Source of the DNA: JAKORR01 sp964608495
GTDB lineage: Bacteria; Armatimonadota; Zipacnadia; Zipacnadales; FEN-943
DNA length: 13,430 nucleotides
NCBI GenBank assembly: GCA_964608495.1
Contig: CAZSOQ010000141.1
Location: forward strand, 1 to 13,430
Direction: 5' to 3'
A program made the translations under genes and the position numbers. Positions 1-6,856 of the stretch are shown piece after piece (position 1 is the stretch's first letter; each line of letters opens with the position of its first letter). The notes beneath the pieces were generated by a model, which saw only the letters and a list, made by a program, of their open reading frames with translations, did not search any database and was not told the origin of the DNA.

Positions 1-855
1 GTGCCACACTCGGGTCGGTCGCCGAGATCCTGCGGCGCGATGGCGATGCTCCCCGCTACGCAGCAGGCCCGCTCGCTGGTGGGCGGGCTGCTCCTCGCGG
101 CCCTGGGGCTGGGCGCCATCGGCCTGCTGGACGACGTCGCCAAGCTTCTCGGCCACCGCAGCACGGGCGTGAAAGCCAGGTTCCGCCTGGCGGCTCAGAT
201 CGCCGTGGCCTCGGGTGCTGTGGCCCTCATCGAGTACGGATGGCTGGGGCTGGGGGGCGAGCCCAACCTGGGCTGGCTGGGCGCGAACTGGCTGCCCGAG
301 CCCTGGCGGTGGGTTGTGCAGGTCGCGGCCATCGTGGGCTGCGCCAATGCCGTGAACTTCACTGACGGGGTGGACGGCCTGGCCTCGGGCACGGTGGCCA
401 TCGCCGCCGTGGCCCTGGCGGCCATCGCCGTGGGTATGTCCGCGGTGCTGTGGCCCGCGACCGTGGCCGTGGCCTTCGTCCTGGCGGCCGTGGCGGGCGC
501 CTGCCTCGGTTTCCTCGTCTGGAACTGGCACCCGGCCAGGATGTTCATGGGTGACGTGGGCAGCATGGTCCTCGGCGGAGCGCTGGGCGCCGCCGCTGTC
601 GCCCTCCGCCTCGAGATCCTGCTGGTGATCCTGGGCGGCCTCTTCGTCCTCGAGACCCTCTCGGTCATCGGCCAGGTCGGCAGCTTCAAGCTTACGGGCA
701 AGCGGATCCTGAGGATGGCCCCGCTGCACCATCACCTGGAGCTGAGCGGGTGGCGCGAGGTGAAGATCGTCTGCACGGCCTATGTCGCGCAGGTCCTGCT
801 CGCGACGGTGTCGGTAGTCCTGGTCGCCCGCGTGCTCGGCGGAGGTGGCGCATGA
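1..855 (+). CDS. mraY: MraY, phospho-N-acetylmuramoyl-pentapeptide transferase, 5'-partial
   Basis: Integral membrane enzyme that moves phospho-MurNAc-pentapeptide from UDP to undecaprenyl phosphate, forming lipid I on the cytoplasmic face. Numbering from the first base, the Mg-binding pair is D44-D45 in IGLLDD. The family signature NFTDGVDGLASG is at 119-130, the FMGDVGSM loop with the third catalytic Asp at 182-189, and the PLHHHLELSGW signature at 241-251. About eight hydrophobic segments are visible. Typical MraY is 320-360 aa; only 284 are present, so the N-terminal helices and GTPTMGG region lie upstream. The first ~20 codons of this frame do not look like MraY, whereas frame 3 (from base 3) reads plausibly as protein up to about base 60, so a frameshift may lie there. 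The stop overlaps the murD start (ATGA). Identity is certain; the 5' end is not. Confidence 0.95.
   Translation: MPHSGRSPRSCGAMAMLPATQQARSLVGGLLLAALGLGAIGLLDDVAKLLGHRSTGVKARFRLAAQIAVASGAVALIEYGWLGLGGEPNLGWLGANWLPEPWRWVVQVAAIVGCANAVNFTDGVDGLASGTVAIAAVALAAIAVGMSAVLWPATVAVAFVLAAVAGACLGFLVWNWHPARMFMGDVGSMVLGGALGAAAVALRLEILLVILGGLFVLETLSVIGQVGSFKLTGKRILRMAPLHHHLELSGWREVKIVCTAYVAQVLLATVSVVLVARVLGGGGA
841..848 (+). promoter_or_regulatory. Shine-Dalgarno for murD
   Basis: GGAGGTGG at the very end of mraY ends 3 nt before the ATG at 852; measured from GGAGG the spacing is 6 nt. It fixes the murD start at 852 instead of an in-frame start further upstream (750) that would lie inside mraY. The arrangement suggests translational coupling. 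Confidence 0.7.
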
Positions 856-2306
856 CGCCGCGAGCGAACCCGCGGGTGCCTCGACCGGTCCCGGTCGAGG
901 GCCGCCGCTCGCTCGTCGTCGGCGCCGGACGCAGCGGTCTGGCTGCGGCGCGCTTGCTCCGCTCCCTCGGGGCTACCGTGACGGTCTCGGACCTTCGACC
1001 CCTCGCCGACCTGTCTGCTGAAGCCGCCGAGCTGGCGGCCCTGGCCGCGGAGCTGGTGGGCGACGCGCGCGACCTCGCCGGCCTGGACACGCCCGACCTG
1101 GCGGTGGTCAGCCCGGGCGTCAAGCCCACGGCCCCGATGATGGTTGACCTCAGAGCCCGCGGCGTGCCCATCCTCGGTGAGATGGAGCTGGCCTGGCAGC
1201 ACTGCCCGGCCCGCGTCGCCGCGGTCACCGGCACCAACGGCAAGGGGACCACCTGCCGCCTCGCCCACGCCATGCTGCGGCAGGCGGGCGCCGGCGCCCT
1301 GCTCGCGGGCAACATCGGCGCGCCCCTCTCGGGCCTGCTGGCCCCCGCCGCCGGGCAGGTCGAGCACCTCTCGGGCGAGAGCATCGTGGTGCTGGAAGTC
1401 AGTAGCTTCCAGTTGATGACGACGAGCACCTTCGCGCCCCAGGTGGCGGCAGTCTTGAACGTCGCCCCTGACCACATGGATTGGCATAGGGACATGGCCG
1501 AGTACGCGGCGGCCAAGCGCAGCATCTTCGCCCACCAGCGACCGGAGGACCTGGGGATCGTGGTCACCGACGACCCGGGGTCGGCGCGGATGCTGGACGC
1601 GATCGCGGCGCGACGGGCCCGCGTGGCCGACAAGGGCCCGGCCGAAGTAACCTGGACGGGCGAGGCGATCCGCGCGGCCCTGCCCGGGCGCGACGAGGCC
1701 CTGGTGGCCCTGCCGGAGCTGGCGGCCTGGGGTAGGTACCACCGGCTGGACGCCCTGGTGGCCGGGGCGATAGCCTCGTGGCTGGGGGCGTCCCCCGAGC
1801 ATCTGCGAGCGGCCGTGGTGGGCTACGAGCATCCGGACCACCTCATGACCAAGGTGGCTCTCGTCGGCGGCGTGCGGTATGTGGACGACTCGAAGGCGAC
1901 GAACGTGGACGCGGCCCTGGCCGACCTGGACGCTCTGGCCGCCCGCGGACCCGTCGTGGTCATCACGGGCGGCAAGGACAAGGGCGTGGACCTGCGCCCC
2001 TGGGCCGAGGCCCTCGCCAGGGTCGCCAAGGCCGTCGTCCTCATCGGTGAGACGGCGGGGAAGCTGGCGTCGCTGATGCCGGGCCGAGAGCCCCTCCTGG
2101 CCCCCACGCTGGCCGATGCGGTTGACGCCGCGCGGGCCGCCGCCGAGGACGGGGACACGGTGGCGTTGATCCCGGCGTGCTCGAGCTTCGACATGTTCAC
2201 CGACTACGCGGACCGAGGGCGGTGCTTCGCCGAGGCCGTGCTGGCGGCGACTCGGGAACAGGCCGATCCGGACGAAGGAGGGCGGCAGCCATGGCTTACT
2301 GGGTAG
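852..2306 (+). CDS. murD: MurD, UDP-MurNAc-L-Ala:D-Glu ligase, with altered catalytic motifs
   Basis: Cytoplasmic ATP-dependent ligase adding D-Glu to UDP-MurNAc-L-Ala; 484 aa, slightly longer than the usual ~440-460. The N-terminal Rossmann domain has VVGAGRSG at 22-29. The ATP P-loop VTGTNGKGTT is at 125-134 (K131). E182 is in LEVSSFQ, H208 in PDHMDW, and the carbamylated-Lys equivalent is K222 in YAAAKRSIF. The C-terminal D-Glu-binding domain has DDSKATN at 345-351 and PACSSFDMF at 441-449. Three residues near-invariant across Mur ligases are replaced. The G-HN--N motif reads GRYHRLD at 294-300 (H297, D300), and the PHR motif reads EHPD at 326-329 (P328 for Arg). The start was chosen from the 3-nt overlap with mraY and the Shine-Dalgarno at 841. 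Its 3' end overlaps ftsW by 16 nt. MurD is assigned from the SKATN and SFD motifs plus position; activity is uncertain because of the substitutions. Confidence 0.93.
   Translation: MTPRANPRVPRPVPVEGRRSLVVGAGRSGLAAARLLRSLGATVTVSDLRPLADLSAEAAELAALAAELVGDARDLAGLDTPDLAVVSPGVKPTAPMMVDLRARGVPILGEMELAWQHCPARVAAVTGTNGKGTTCRLAHAMLRQAGAGALLAGNIGAPLSGLLAPAAGQVEHLSGESIVVLEVSSFQLMTTSTFAPQVAAVLNVAPDHMDWHRDMAEYAAAKRSIFAHQRPEDLGIVVTDDPGSARMLDAIAARRARVADKGPAEVTWTGEAIRAALPGRDEALVALPELAAWGRYHRLDALVAGAIASWLGASPEHLRAAVVGYEHPDHLMTKVALVGGVRYVDDSKATNVDAALADLDALAARGPVVVITGGKDKGVDLRPWAEALARVAKAVVLIGETAGKLASLMPGREPLLAPTLADAVDAARAAAEDGDTVALIPACSSFDMFTDYADRGRCFAEAVLAATREQADPDEGGRQPWLTG
2275..2281 (+). promoter_or_regulatory. 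Shine-Dalgarno for ftsW
   Basis: AAGGAGG inside the 3' end of murD, with 9 nt to the ATG at 2291. It supports 2291 as the start and excludes the in-frame upstream extension to 2177, which would run inside murD. Confidence 0.7.
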
Positions 2307-3439
2307 CGAAGCTGGCGCGGCGGATGCCCATACAGACGGTCTATCCGCTCATCTTCGTCCTCCTGCTGATGATCATCATCGGCATCGTGGCCGTCGAGTC
2401 GGCCGGCTACCCCGTGACGAGCGTCCCCACGGGCGCCGGCGCCTTCTACTACTTCCTGCGCCACCTCGTGGCTCTGGGGCTGGGCCTCGTCGTGCTTATC
2501 GGCGTCCAGTTGGTGGGCGAGCGCAGATTGCCCATCCTGGGAGCGGGCTTCTACGTGGCCTCGGTCATCGGGATGATCGCCGCCGCGGTCACGGGCGGGT
2601 ACCAGGGCAACGCGGCGTGGACGCCCAGGTTCGGCCCGATCCCTCCCTGCCAGCCCTCGGAAGTGGCCAAGGTGAGCTTTGTGATCCTGGCGGCGTGGGT
2701 GCTGGGCCGCAAGCCGATCAAGAGCCTGCTGCAGCGGGAAGTGGGGATCTTCTTCGCCCTGGCCGCGGTCATCGTCGGCCTGCTGCTCTGGCAGAGGGAC
2801 ATCGGCATGTTGATGCTGTTCACGATGATCGTGATGATGATGCTGGCGCTGTGCGGCCTGCCGGTGGTGCAGTGGGCGGCGGTGGTGGGCGCCGGGGCCG
2901 TCGGCGCGGCGGTGCTGCTGCCGGCGGCCAAGTACCGCATGGACCGCATCTACGCCTGGCTGCGCCCCCAGGACTACATCGAGGCGGGCCCGGGCCGTCA
3001 CATCCTCAATTCGCTCATCGCGGTCTCGCGGGGCGCGGGACGAGGGCTGGGCCTGGCTCGCTCGCCCGAAAAGTGGACCTGCCTGCCCTACCCGCACTCG
3101 GACTCTGTGTTCTGCGTGTGGGCATCCGAGACGGGCCTTTGGGGAACGGGGCTGCTGTTGCTAGCGGTGGGCTGGCTGGCCGTCCTCAGCTACACGGCTG
3201 CCTCGCGCTCGAGGTCACGCACCCAGTGGCTCCTGGCCATGGGCTGCGGGCTGACGATCTGCGTGCACGCTCTGGTGCACATGGCCGTGGCGACGAATCT
3301 GGTCCCCCAGGCCGGCCTCACCCTGCCCTTCGTCAGCTATGGCGGCACCAGCGTCATCGCCAGCGCCCTGGCGGCCGCCATCGTCCTGTGGGTGGCACGC
3401 AGGGGCAAGCCGGCCCCCGTATCACCCATGCTCAACTGA
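2291..3439 (+). CDS. ftsW: FtsW-like SEDS peptidoglycan glycosyltransferase
   Basis: SEDS-family membrane protein of 382 aa that polymerises lipid II into glycan strands at the septum, normally with a class B PBP partner. About ten hydrophobic helices are visible between residues 18 and 370. Family landmarks are CQPSEVAK at 120-127, WQRDIG at 167-172 (usually QPDxG), and the extracellular catalytic loop LPYPHSDSVF at 265-274, where D271 aligns with the essential Asp of the usual LPExHTDFIF. The terminal motif LTLPFVSYGGTS is at 343-354. The Pro to Arg change in QPD and the rewritten catalytic loop make it divergent. RodA and SpoVE are paralogues that could be confused with it; the position between murD and murG favours FtsW. 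Its start overlaps murD by 16 nt. Confidence 0.9.
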   Translation: MAYWVAKLARRMPIQTVYPLIFVLLLMIIIGIVAVESAGYPVTSVPTGAGAFYYFLRHLVALGLGLVVLIGVQLVGERRLPILGAGFYVASVIGMIAAAVTGGYQGNAAWTPRFGPIPPCQPSEVAKVSFVILAAWVLGRKPIKSLLQREVGIFFALAAVIVGLLLWQRDIGMLMLFTMIVMMMLALCGLPVVQWAAVVGAGAVGAAVLLPAAKYRMDRIYAWLRPQDYIEAGPGRHILNSLIAVSRGAGRGLGLARSPEKWTCLPYPHSDSVFCVWASETGLWGTGLLLLAVGWLAVLSYTAASRSRSRTQWLLAMGCGLTICVHALVHMAVATNLVPQAGLTLPFVSYGGTSVIASALAAAIVLWVARRGKPAPVSPMLN

Positions 3440-3456
3440 CTGGTGCGGCACCTGAG

Positions 3457-4596
3457 GTGAGTAGCACGCGCAAGGTGCGGATCGCCCTGGTCGGAGGAGG
3501 CACGGGCGGACATGTGTCGCCCGCCCTGGCGGTCGCCCACGCGCTGGGCGCCGCCGGCCAGGACGTGCAGCCGTGGCTCGCCACCGGCCGCAAGCCCGTC
3601 GAGAGCGAGTGGGCCAGGGGCGTCCAGCCGCCGCCCGTCCGCCTGACCGCCGCTCCCATGCCCTACGGGATCAACCCGGTGGGCCTGGCCCGGGCGCTGG
3701 GAGCGGCCGCTCTGGGCGCCCTGCAGGCCGTGGCCTGGTGGCGCCGCTGGCGGCCCGATGCGATGCTCGCCATGGGCGGGTACGTGTCGGTGCCCGCGGT
3801 GCTGGCCGCGCGACTGCTCAGGGTGCCCTACGCCTGCCACGTGTCCGACGCCTTGCCGGACCGTTCGGCGCGCAGGCTAGCGAGGCGCGCGAGACTGGTC
3901 ACGGTCAACTACGCCGAGGCGGCGGAGGCCTTCCCGGGGGTGCGCGTCGAGGTGACGGGGCAGCCCGTGCGGCCGTGGATCCTCGGGGCCAGCCGCGAGG
4001 AAGCGGCCCGCGAGCTGGGCCTGCAGCCCGACCGCACGACCCTGGTCGTCATGGGCGGCAGCCAGGGGGCCCGGACGCTGAACCGGGCCGTGGTCGCCGC
4101 GGCGGGCCGCCTGATGCGCGAGGGCGAGCTGCAGGTGCTCCACCTCGTCGGCTCCCTCGACTACGAGGAGGTGAGCCGGGGCCTGCAGGCGGCGGGCGTC
4201 CCGGGCGAGCGATACCGGGCCTTTGCCTTCCTGCACCAGATGCAGTGGGCCCTGGCGCTGGCGGATGTGGCGGTGACCAGGTGCGGGGCCAACGGCCTGG
4301 CGGAGTTCGCCGCCGCGCGCACTCCCATGGTGATGATCCCCTACCCCCACGCGGGGGGGCACCAGCGGCTCAACGCCGAGCCGTTGCGGCAGGCCGGGGC
4401 TGGCGTTATAGTCGAGGACGCCGAGCTCACCGGCGACAGGCTCGCGGACGAGGTCCTGGCCATCTCCGAGGACCAGGCCCGCCGCCGCGAGATGGCCGCC
4501 GCCGCTCGACGGTGGGCCAGGCCCGAGGCCGCCGCCCACGTGGCCCGTCTGCTTCTCGAGCTGGCCGGGCACCCACCAGGGCAAAGGGAGGAGTGA
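3457..4596 (+). CDS. murG: MurG, lipid I GlcNAc transferase (lipid II synthesis)
   Basis: Membrane-associated GT28 glycosyltransferase that adds GlcNAc from UDP-GlcNAc to lipid I; 379 aa, close to the usual ~360. The N-terminal acceptor domain has GGGTGGHVSPALA at 13-25 (H19), GGYVSVPAVLAA at 107-118, and HVSDALPD at 128-135 where HEQN-xxPG is usual. The C-terminal UDP-GlcNAc domain has GGSQGARTLN at 200-209, RCGANGLAEF at 275-284 (E283) and QRLNAEPL at 303-310. The start is taken as GTG 3457, 17 nt after ftsW, because it is the first start codon after the ftsW stop and places the glycine-rich loop normally. No good Shine-Dalgarno precedes it; GTG 3475 is the alternative. The stop overlaps the murC start in GTGA. 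Identity is firm despite the altered acceptor loop. Confidence 0.95.
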   Translation: MSSTRKVRIALVGGGTGGHVSPALAVAHALGAAGQDVQPWLATGRKPVESEWARGVQPPPVRLTAAPMPYGINPVGLARALGAAALGALQAVAWWRRWRPDAMLAMGGYVSVPAVLAARLLRVPYACHVSDALPDRSARRLARRARLVTVNYAEAAEAFPGVRVEVTGQPVRPWILGASREEAARELGLQPDRTTLVVMGGSQGARTLNRAVVAAAGRLMREGELQVLHLVGSLDYEEVSRGLQAAGVPGERYRAFAFLHQMQWALALADVAVTRCGANGLAEFAAARTPMVMIPYPHAGGHQRLNAEPLRQAGAGVIVEDAELTGDRLADEVLAISEDQARRREMAAAARRWARPEAAAHVARLLLELAGHPPGQREE

Positions 4597-6008
4597 AGCT
4601 GCAACTCGACCCCAGGGACCTGAGTAGAGAGAAGGCCGAGGACGCCCTGCGCGGCGCCTCCCGCTTCCACTTCACGGGCATCGGCGGCGTGGGGATGAGC
4701 GCGCTCGCCCGAATCCTGGCGCGCCAGGGCAGGACCGTGTCGGGCACCGACCGATCCGACAGCCCCCGGCTCGAGCAGATGCGCCTCGAGGGCGTGGCGG
4801 CCGAGGTCGGCCACCGGGCCGAGGCCGTGCACGGCGCCGAGGTCGTGGTGGTCACCACGGCCCTGACCGAGGACAACATCGAGCTCGTCGAGGCCCGACG
4901 CCTCGGCCTGCCGGTGCTGCACCGCGCCGAGCTGCTGGCGGCCGTGGTCAACCGGCGCCCGGCCATCGCCGTCACCGGCACCCACGGCAAGAGCACCACC
5001 ACCGCTCTCGTGGGCCACCTCCTCGCCGCCGCCGGCCTCGATCCGCTCGTCATCGTCGGCGGCGACGTGCACGAATGGGACGGCAACGTACGCTTCGGCG
5101 CGGGGCCCTGGGCCGTCTTCGAGGCCTGCGAGAGCGACGGCACCCTCCGGCTCTACCGCGACGCCTGCCAGACCATCACAAGCCTGGAGCCCGACCATCT
5201 GGACAGGCACCACAGCTTCGCGGCCCTGTGCGACACCATGGCCCGCTTTGCGGCCTCCGCCGACCCCGACGGCTTCGTGGTCTACAACGCGGACAGCGAG
5301 ACCGTGCGGGCGGCCGTGGCGGGCAGCCCGGCCCGCCTCCTGGGCTATGGCCGGACCGCCGGCGAGTACCGCCTGGGCCGCGTCACGGCCAGGGGGCGCG
5401 AGGGCCTCAGCTTCGCGCTGCGCGGGCCCTCCGGCGAGGTTACGGCGACGATGGGCCTCTACGGTGAGCACAACGCCCGCAACGCCACGGCCGCGCTGGC
5501 GGTCGCGCAGCAGGCCGGCGTCGAGGTGGACGTGGCCGTCGAGGCTCTCGCAGGCTTCGGGGGCGTCATGCGACGGTTCGAGCTCCTGGGCAGGCTCGGC
5601 GAATCGGAGGTCTTCGACGACTACGCCCACCATCCCACCGAGGTTCGAGCGACCCTGCGCGCCGCGAAGGAGCATCTGGGCAGGCCGGTCCTCGTCGTGT
5701 TCCAGCCCCATCTGTACTCGCGGACCAGGGACCTGATGGGCGATTTCGTCCGGGCCTTCGGCGACGCGGACGACGTGATCGTCACCAGGATCTACGCCGC
5801 CCGAGAGGAGCCGATACCCGGGGTCACGGGCGAGGCGCTGGCCGAGGGCGTGGCCGCCCAGCGCGGCGCACGACCGACGCGCTTCGTCGCTGACTTCGAC
5901 GAGATGGTCGAGTCCATCCGACCCAGATACCGCGACGGGTGGACGGTTCTGGTCATGGGCGCCGGAGACATCAGGAAGGTCGGCGAGAGGCTGGTCGAGG
6001 AGGGATAG
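4593..6008 (+). CDS. murC: MurC, UDP-MurNAc:L-Ala ligase
   Basis: Cytoplasmic ligase that starts the stem peptide by adding L-Ala to UDP-MurNAc using ATP; 471 aa, normal length. The N-terminal Rossmann-like domain has FTGIGGVGMSALA at 27-39. The P-loop VTGTHGKSTT is at 127-136. SLEPDHLDRH at 197-206 holds the conserved His. GEHNARNATAAL at 291-302 supplies N294 and N297, GVMRRFE at 324-330 the conserved Arg, and DDYAHHPTE at 342-350 the C-terminal signature. FQPHLYSRT is at 370-378. All Mur ligase invariants are in place, in contrast to MurD here. The start is GTG 4593, overlapping the murG stop. The GGGAGG at 4586-4591 is only 1 nt from it, so the exact start is less certain than the gene. 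A long same-frame extension upstream to 3573 lies within murG and is not real. No fused or adjacent murB is present. Confidence 0.95.
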   Translation: MKLQLDPRDLSREKAEDALRGASRFHFTGIGGVGMSALARILARQGRTVSGTDRSDSPRLEQMRLEGVAAEVGHRAEAVHGAEVVVVTTALTEDNIELVEARRLGLPVLHRAELLAAVVNRRPAIAVTGTHGKSTTTALVGHLLAAAGLDPLVIVGGDVHEWDGNVRFGAGPWAVFEACESDGTLRLYRDACQTITSLEPDHLDRHHSFAALCDTMARFAASADPDGFVVYNADSETVRAAVAGSPARLLGYGRTAGEYRLGRVTARGREGLSFALRGPSGEVTATMGLYGEHNARNATAALAVAQQAGVEVDVAVEALAGFGGVMRRFELLGRLGESEVFDDYAHHPTEVRATLRAAKEHLGRPVLVVFQPHLYSRTRDLMGDFVRAFGDADDVIVTRIYAAREEPIPGVTGEALAEGVAAQRGARPTRFVADFDEMVESIRPRYRDGWTVLVMGAGDIRKVGERLVEEG

Positions 6009-6012
6009 CGAC

Positions 6013-6777
6013 ATGAGGGAGCTGCTGGCCCTGGTCTGGGACGTGGCGCGGCGCGCCCGCGGGCTGCTCGTGCTGACGGTCGTGCTCTCCTTCGCCGCCG
6101 GAATCCTCGAGTCCGAGGTCTTCCGGGTGCACAGCATCTACCTGGAGGGCCCCCGGCGCGCCGTGCTCGAGGATGTCCGGGACCTGCTCCAGGGCCTGGG
6201 CCCCACCAGCACGGCCCTCTGCCCCTGCGGCGCCGTGACCCAGCGCGCCAGGCAGGCCTGTCGCGTCCGCGATGTCAACCTGCGCAGGCGTCTGCCGCAC
6301 GAGATCTACCTGTACGTCGAGCCGCGCGAGCCGGCCGCCGCGCTCAGCACGCCGACGCGCCCGGACTGGTACATGCTGGCCGACAGCAGCGGCATGGTCT
6401 ACGAGAGCGTGGGCGGCCCGCCGAGCCGTGTCGTGCAGTTCCACGCCTTCCCGGCGGACTTCCTGGGCGTGGGGTTCGAGCTGCAGGAGCAAGCGGCCGT
6501 GGTGTACGCCGACGTGATGGCCGGACTGGAGAAGGGCGGGGCCCGCATCCGTAAGGTGGACTTCCAGGACCCGGCCAACATCGTCGCCTTCCTCGAGGAT
6601 GGAACGAAGGCGAAGATCGGGGGTATGGACAACCTGGAGCGCAAGTTCGCGCTGCTGGGGTGGATCGCCGAGGAGATCGAGCGCAAAGGAATGCGGGCCC
6701 AGTACATAGACGTCCGGATACCTTCGCAGCCGGCCGTCCTCCCCCGTGAGGCGATGGCGCCTGCGGGACAGTCGTGA
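6013..6777 (+). CDS. ftsQ: FtsQ/DivIB-like cell division protein with POTRA domain
   Basis: Bitopic membrane protein, 254 aa, of the type that links early and late divisome proteins. A short cytoplasmic N-terminus is followed by a membrane helix at about 17-33. The POTRA domain follows: SIYLEGPRRA at 41-50, EDVRDLLQ at 53-60, and VNLRRRLPHEIYLYVEPREPAAAL at about 88-111, matching the RRxLPxxLxIxVxExxPxA pattern. A FtsQ-like beta region with LADSSGMVYE at 122-131 follows. Three cysteines (C70, C72, C83) sit within POTRA, unusual for this family. A strong Shine-Dalgarno GAGGAGGGA at 5997-6005 sits 7 nt before the ATG, and the gene begins 4 nt after murC. Sequence identity to FtsQ is weak outside POTRA, so the call depends partly on the position after murC. 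No ftsA or ftsZ follows. Confidence 0.8.
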   Translation: MRELLALVWDVARRARGLLVLTVVLSFAAGILESEVFRVHSIYLEGPRRAVLEDVRDLLQGLGPTSTALCPCGAVTQRARQACRVRDVNLRRRLPHEIYLYVEPREPAAALSTPTRPDWYMLADSSGMVYESVGGPPSRVVQFHAFPADFLGVGFELQEQAAVVYADVMAGLEKGGARIRKVDFQDPANIVAFLEDGTKAKIGGMDNLERKFALLGWIAEEIERKGMRAQYIDVRIPSQPAVLPREAMAPAGQS

Positions 6778-6793
6778 CGAGCGCGGCGCGATG

Positions 6794-6819
6794 GGCGGCA
6801 GGCTCCGCGAGCAGCCGCC
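6794..6819 (+). terminator. GC-rich hairpin after ftsQ, possible end of the dcw operon
   Basis: GGCGGC (6794-6799) pairs with GCCGCC (6814-6819). Inside it, GCTC (6802-6805) pairs with GAGC (6809-6812) around a CGC loop, with an AG/A internal bulge between the stems. It starts 16 nt after the ftsQ stop. No T-tract follows, so a canonical intrinsic terminator is not shown; it may act as a Rho-linked or RNA-processing element, or be chance in GC-rich DNA. Confidence 0.35.
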
Positions 6820-6842
6820 GGGCCTGGCCTATCTCAGCACCT

Positions 6843-6847
6843 GGAGG
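6843..6847 (+). promoter_or_regulatory. Shine-Dalgarno deciding the esterase start
   Basis: GGAGG with 9 nt to ATG 6857. Together with the signal peptide that begins at this ATG, it favours 6857 over the in-frame ATG codons at 6746 (inside ftsQ) and 6791. Confidence 0.6.
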
Positions 6848-6856
6848 CTGCGCCCC

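Noticed and set aside
3573..4592. Upstream in-frame extension of murC through murG
   Set aside because: It is Arg/Gly-rich shadow sequence inside murG; MurC homology begins just after 4593.
4593..6008. Possible MurC-MurB or MurC-Ddl fusion explaining the missing genes
   Set aside because: The protein is 471 residues and ends normally after GAGDI; no additional domain is present.
4341..6137. A 598-codon open frame on the minus strand opposite murG/murC
   Set aside because: It is antisense to canonical MurC and MurG, has no motif and shows the biased composition of a GC-rich shadow.
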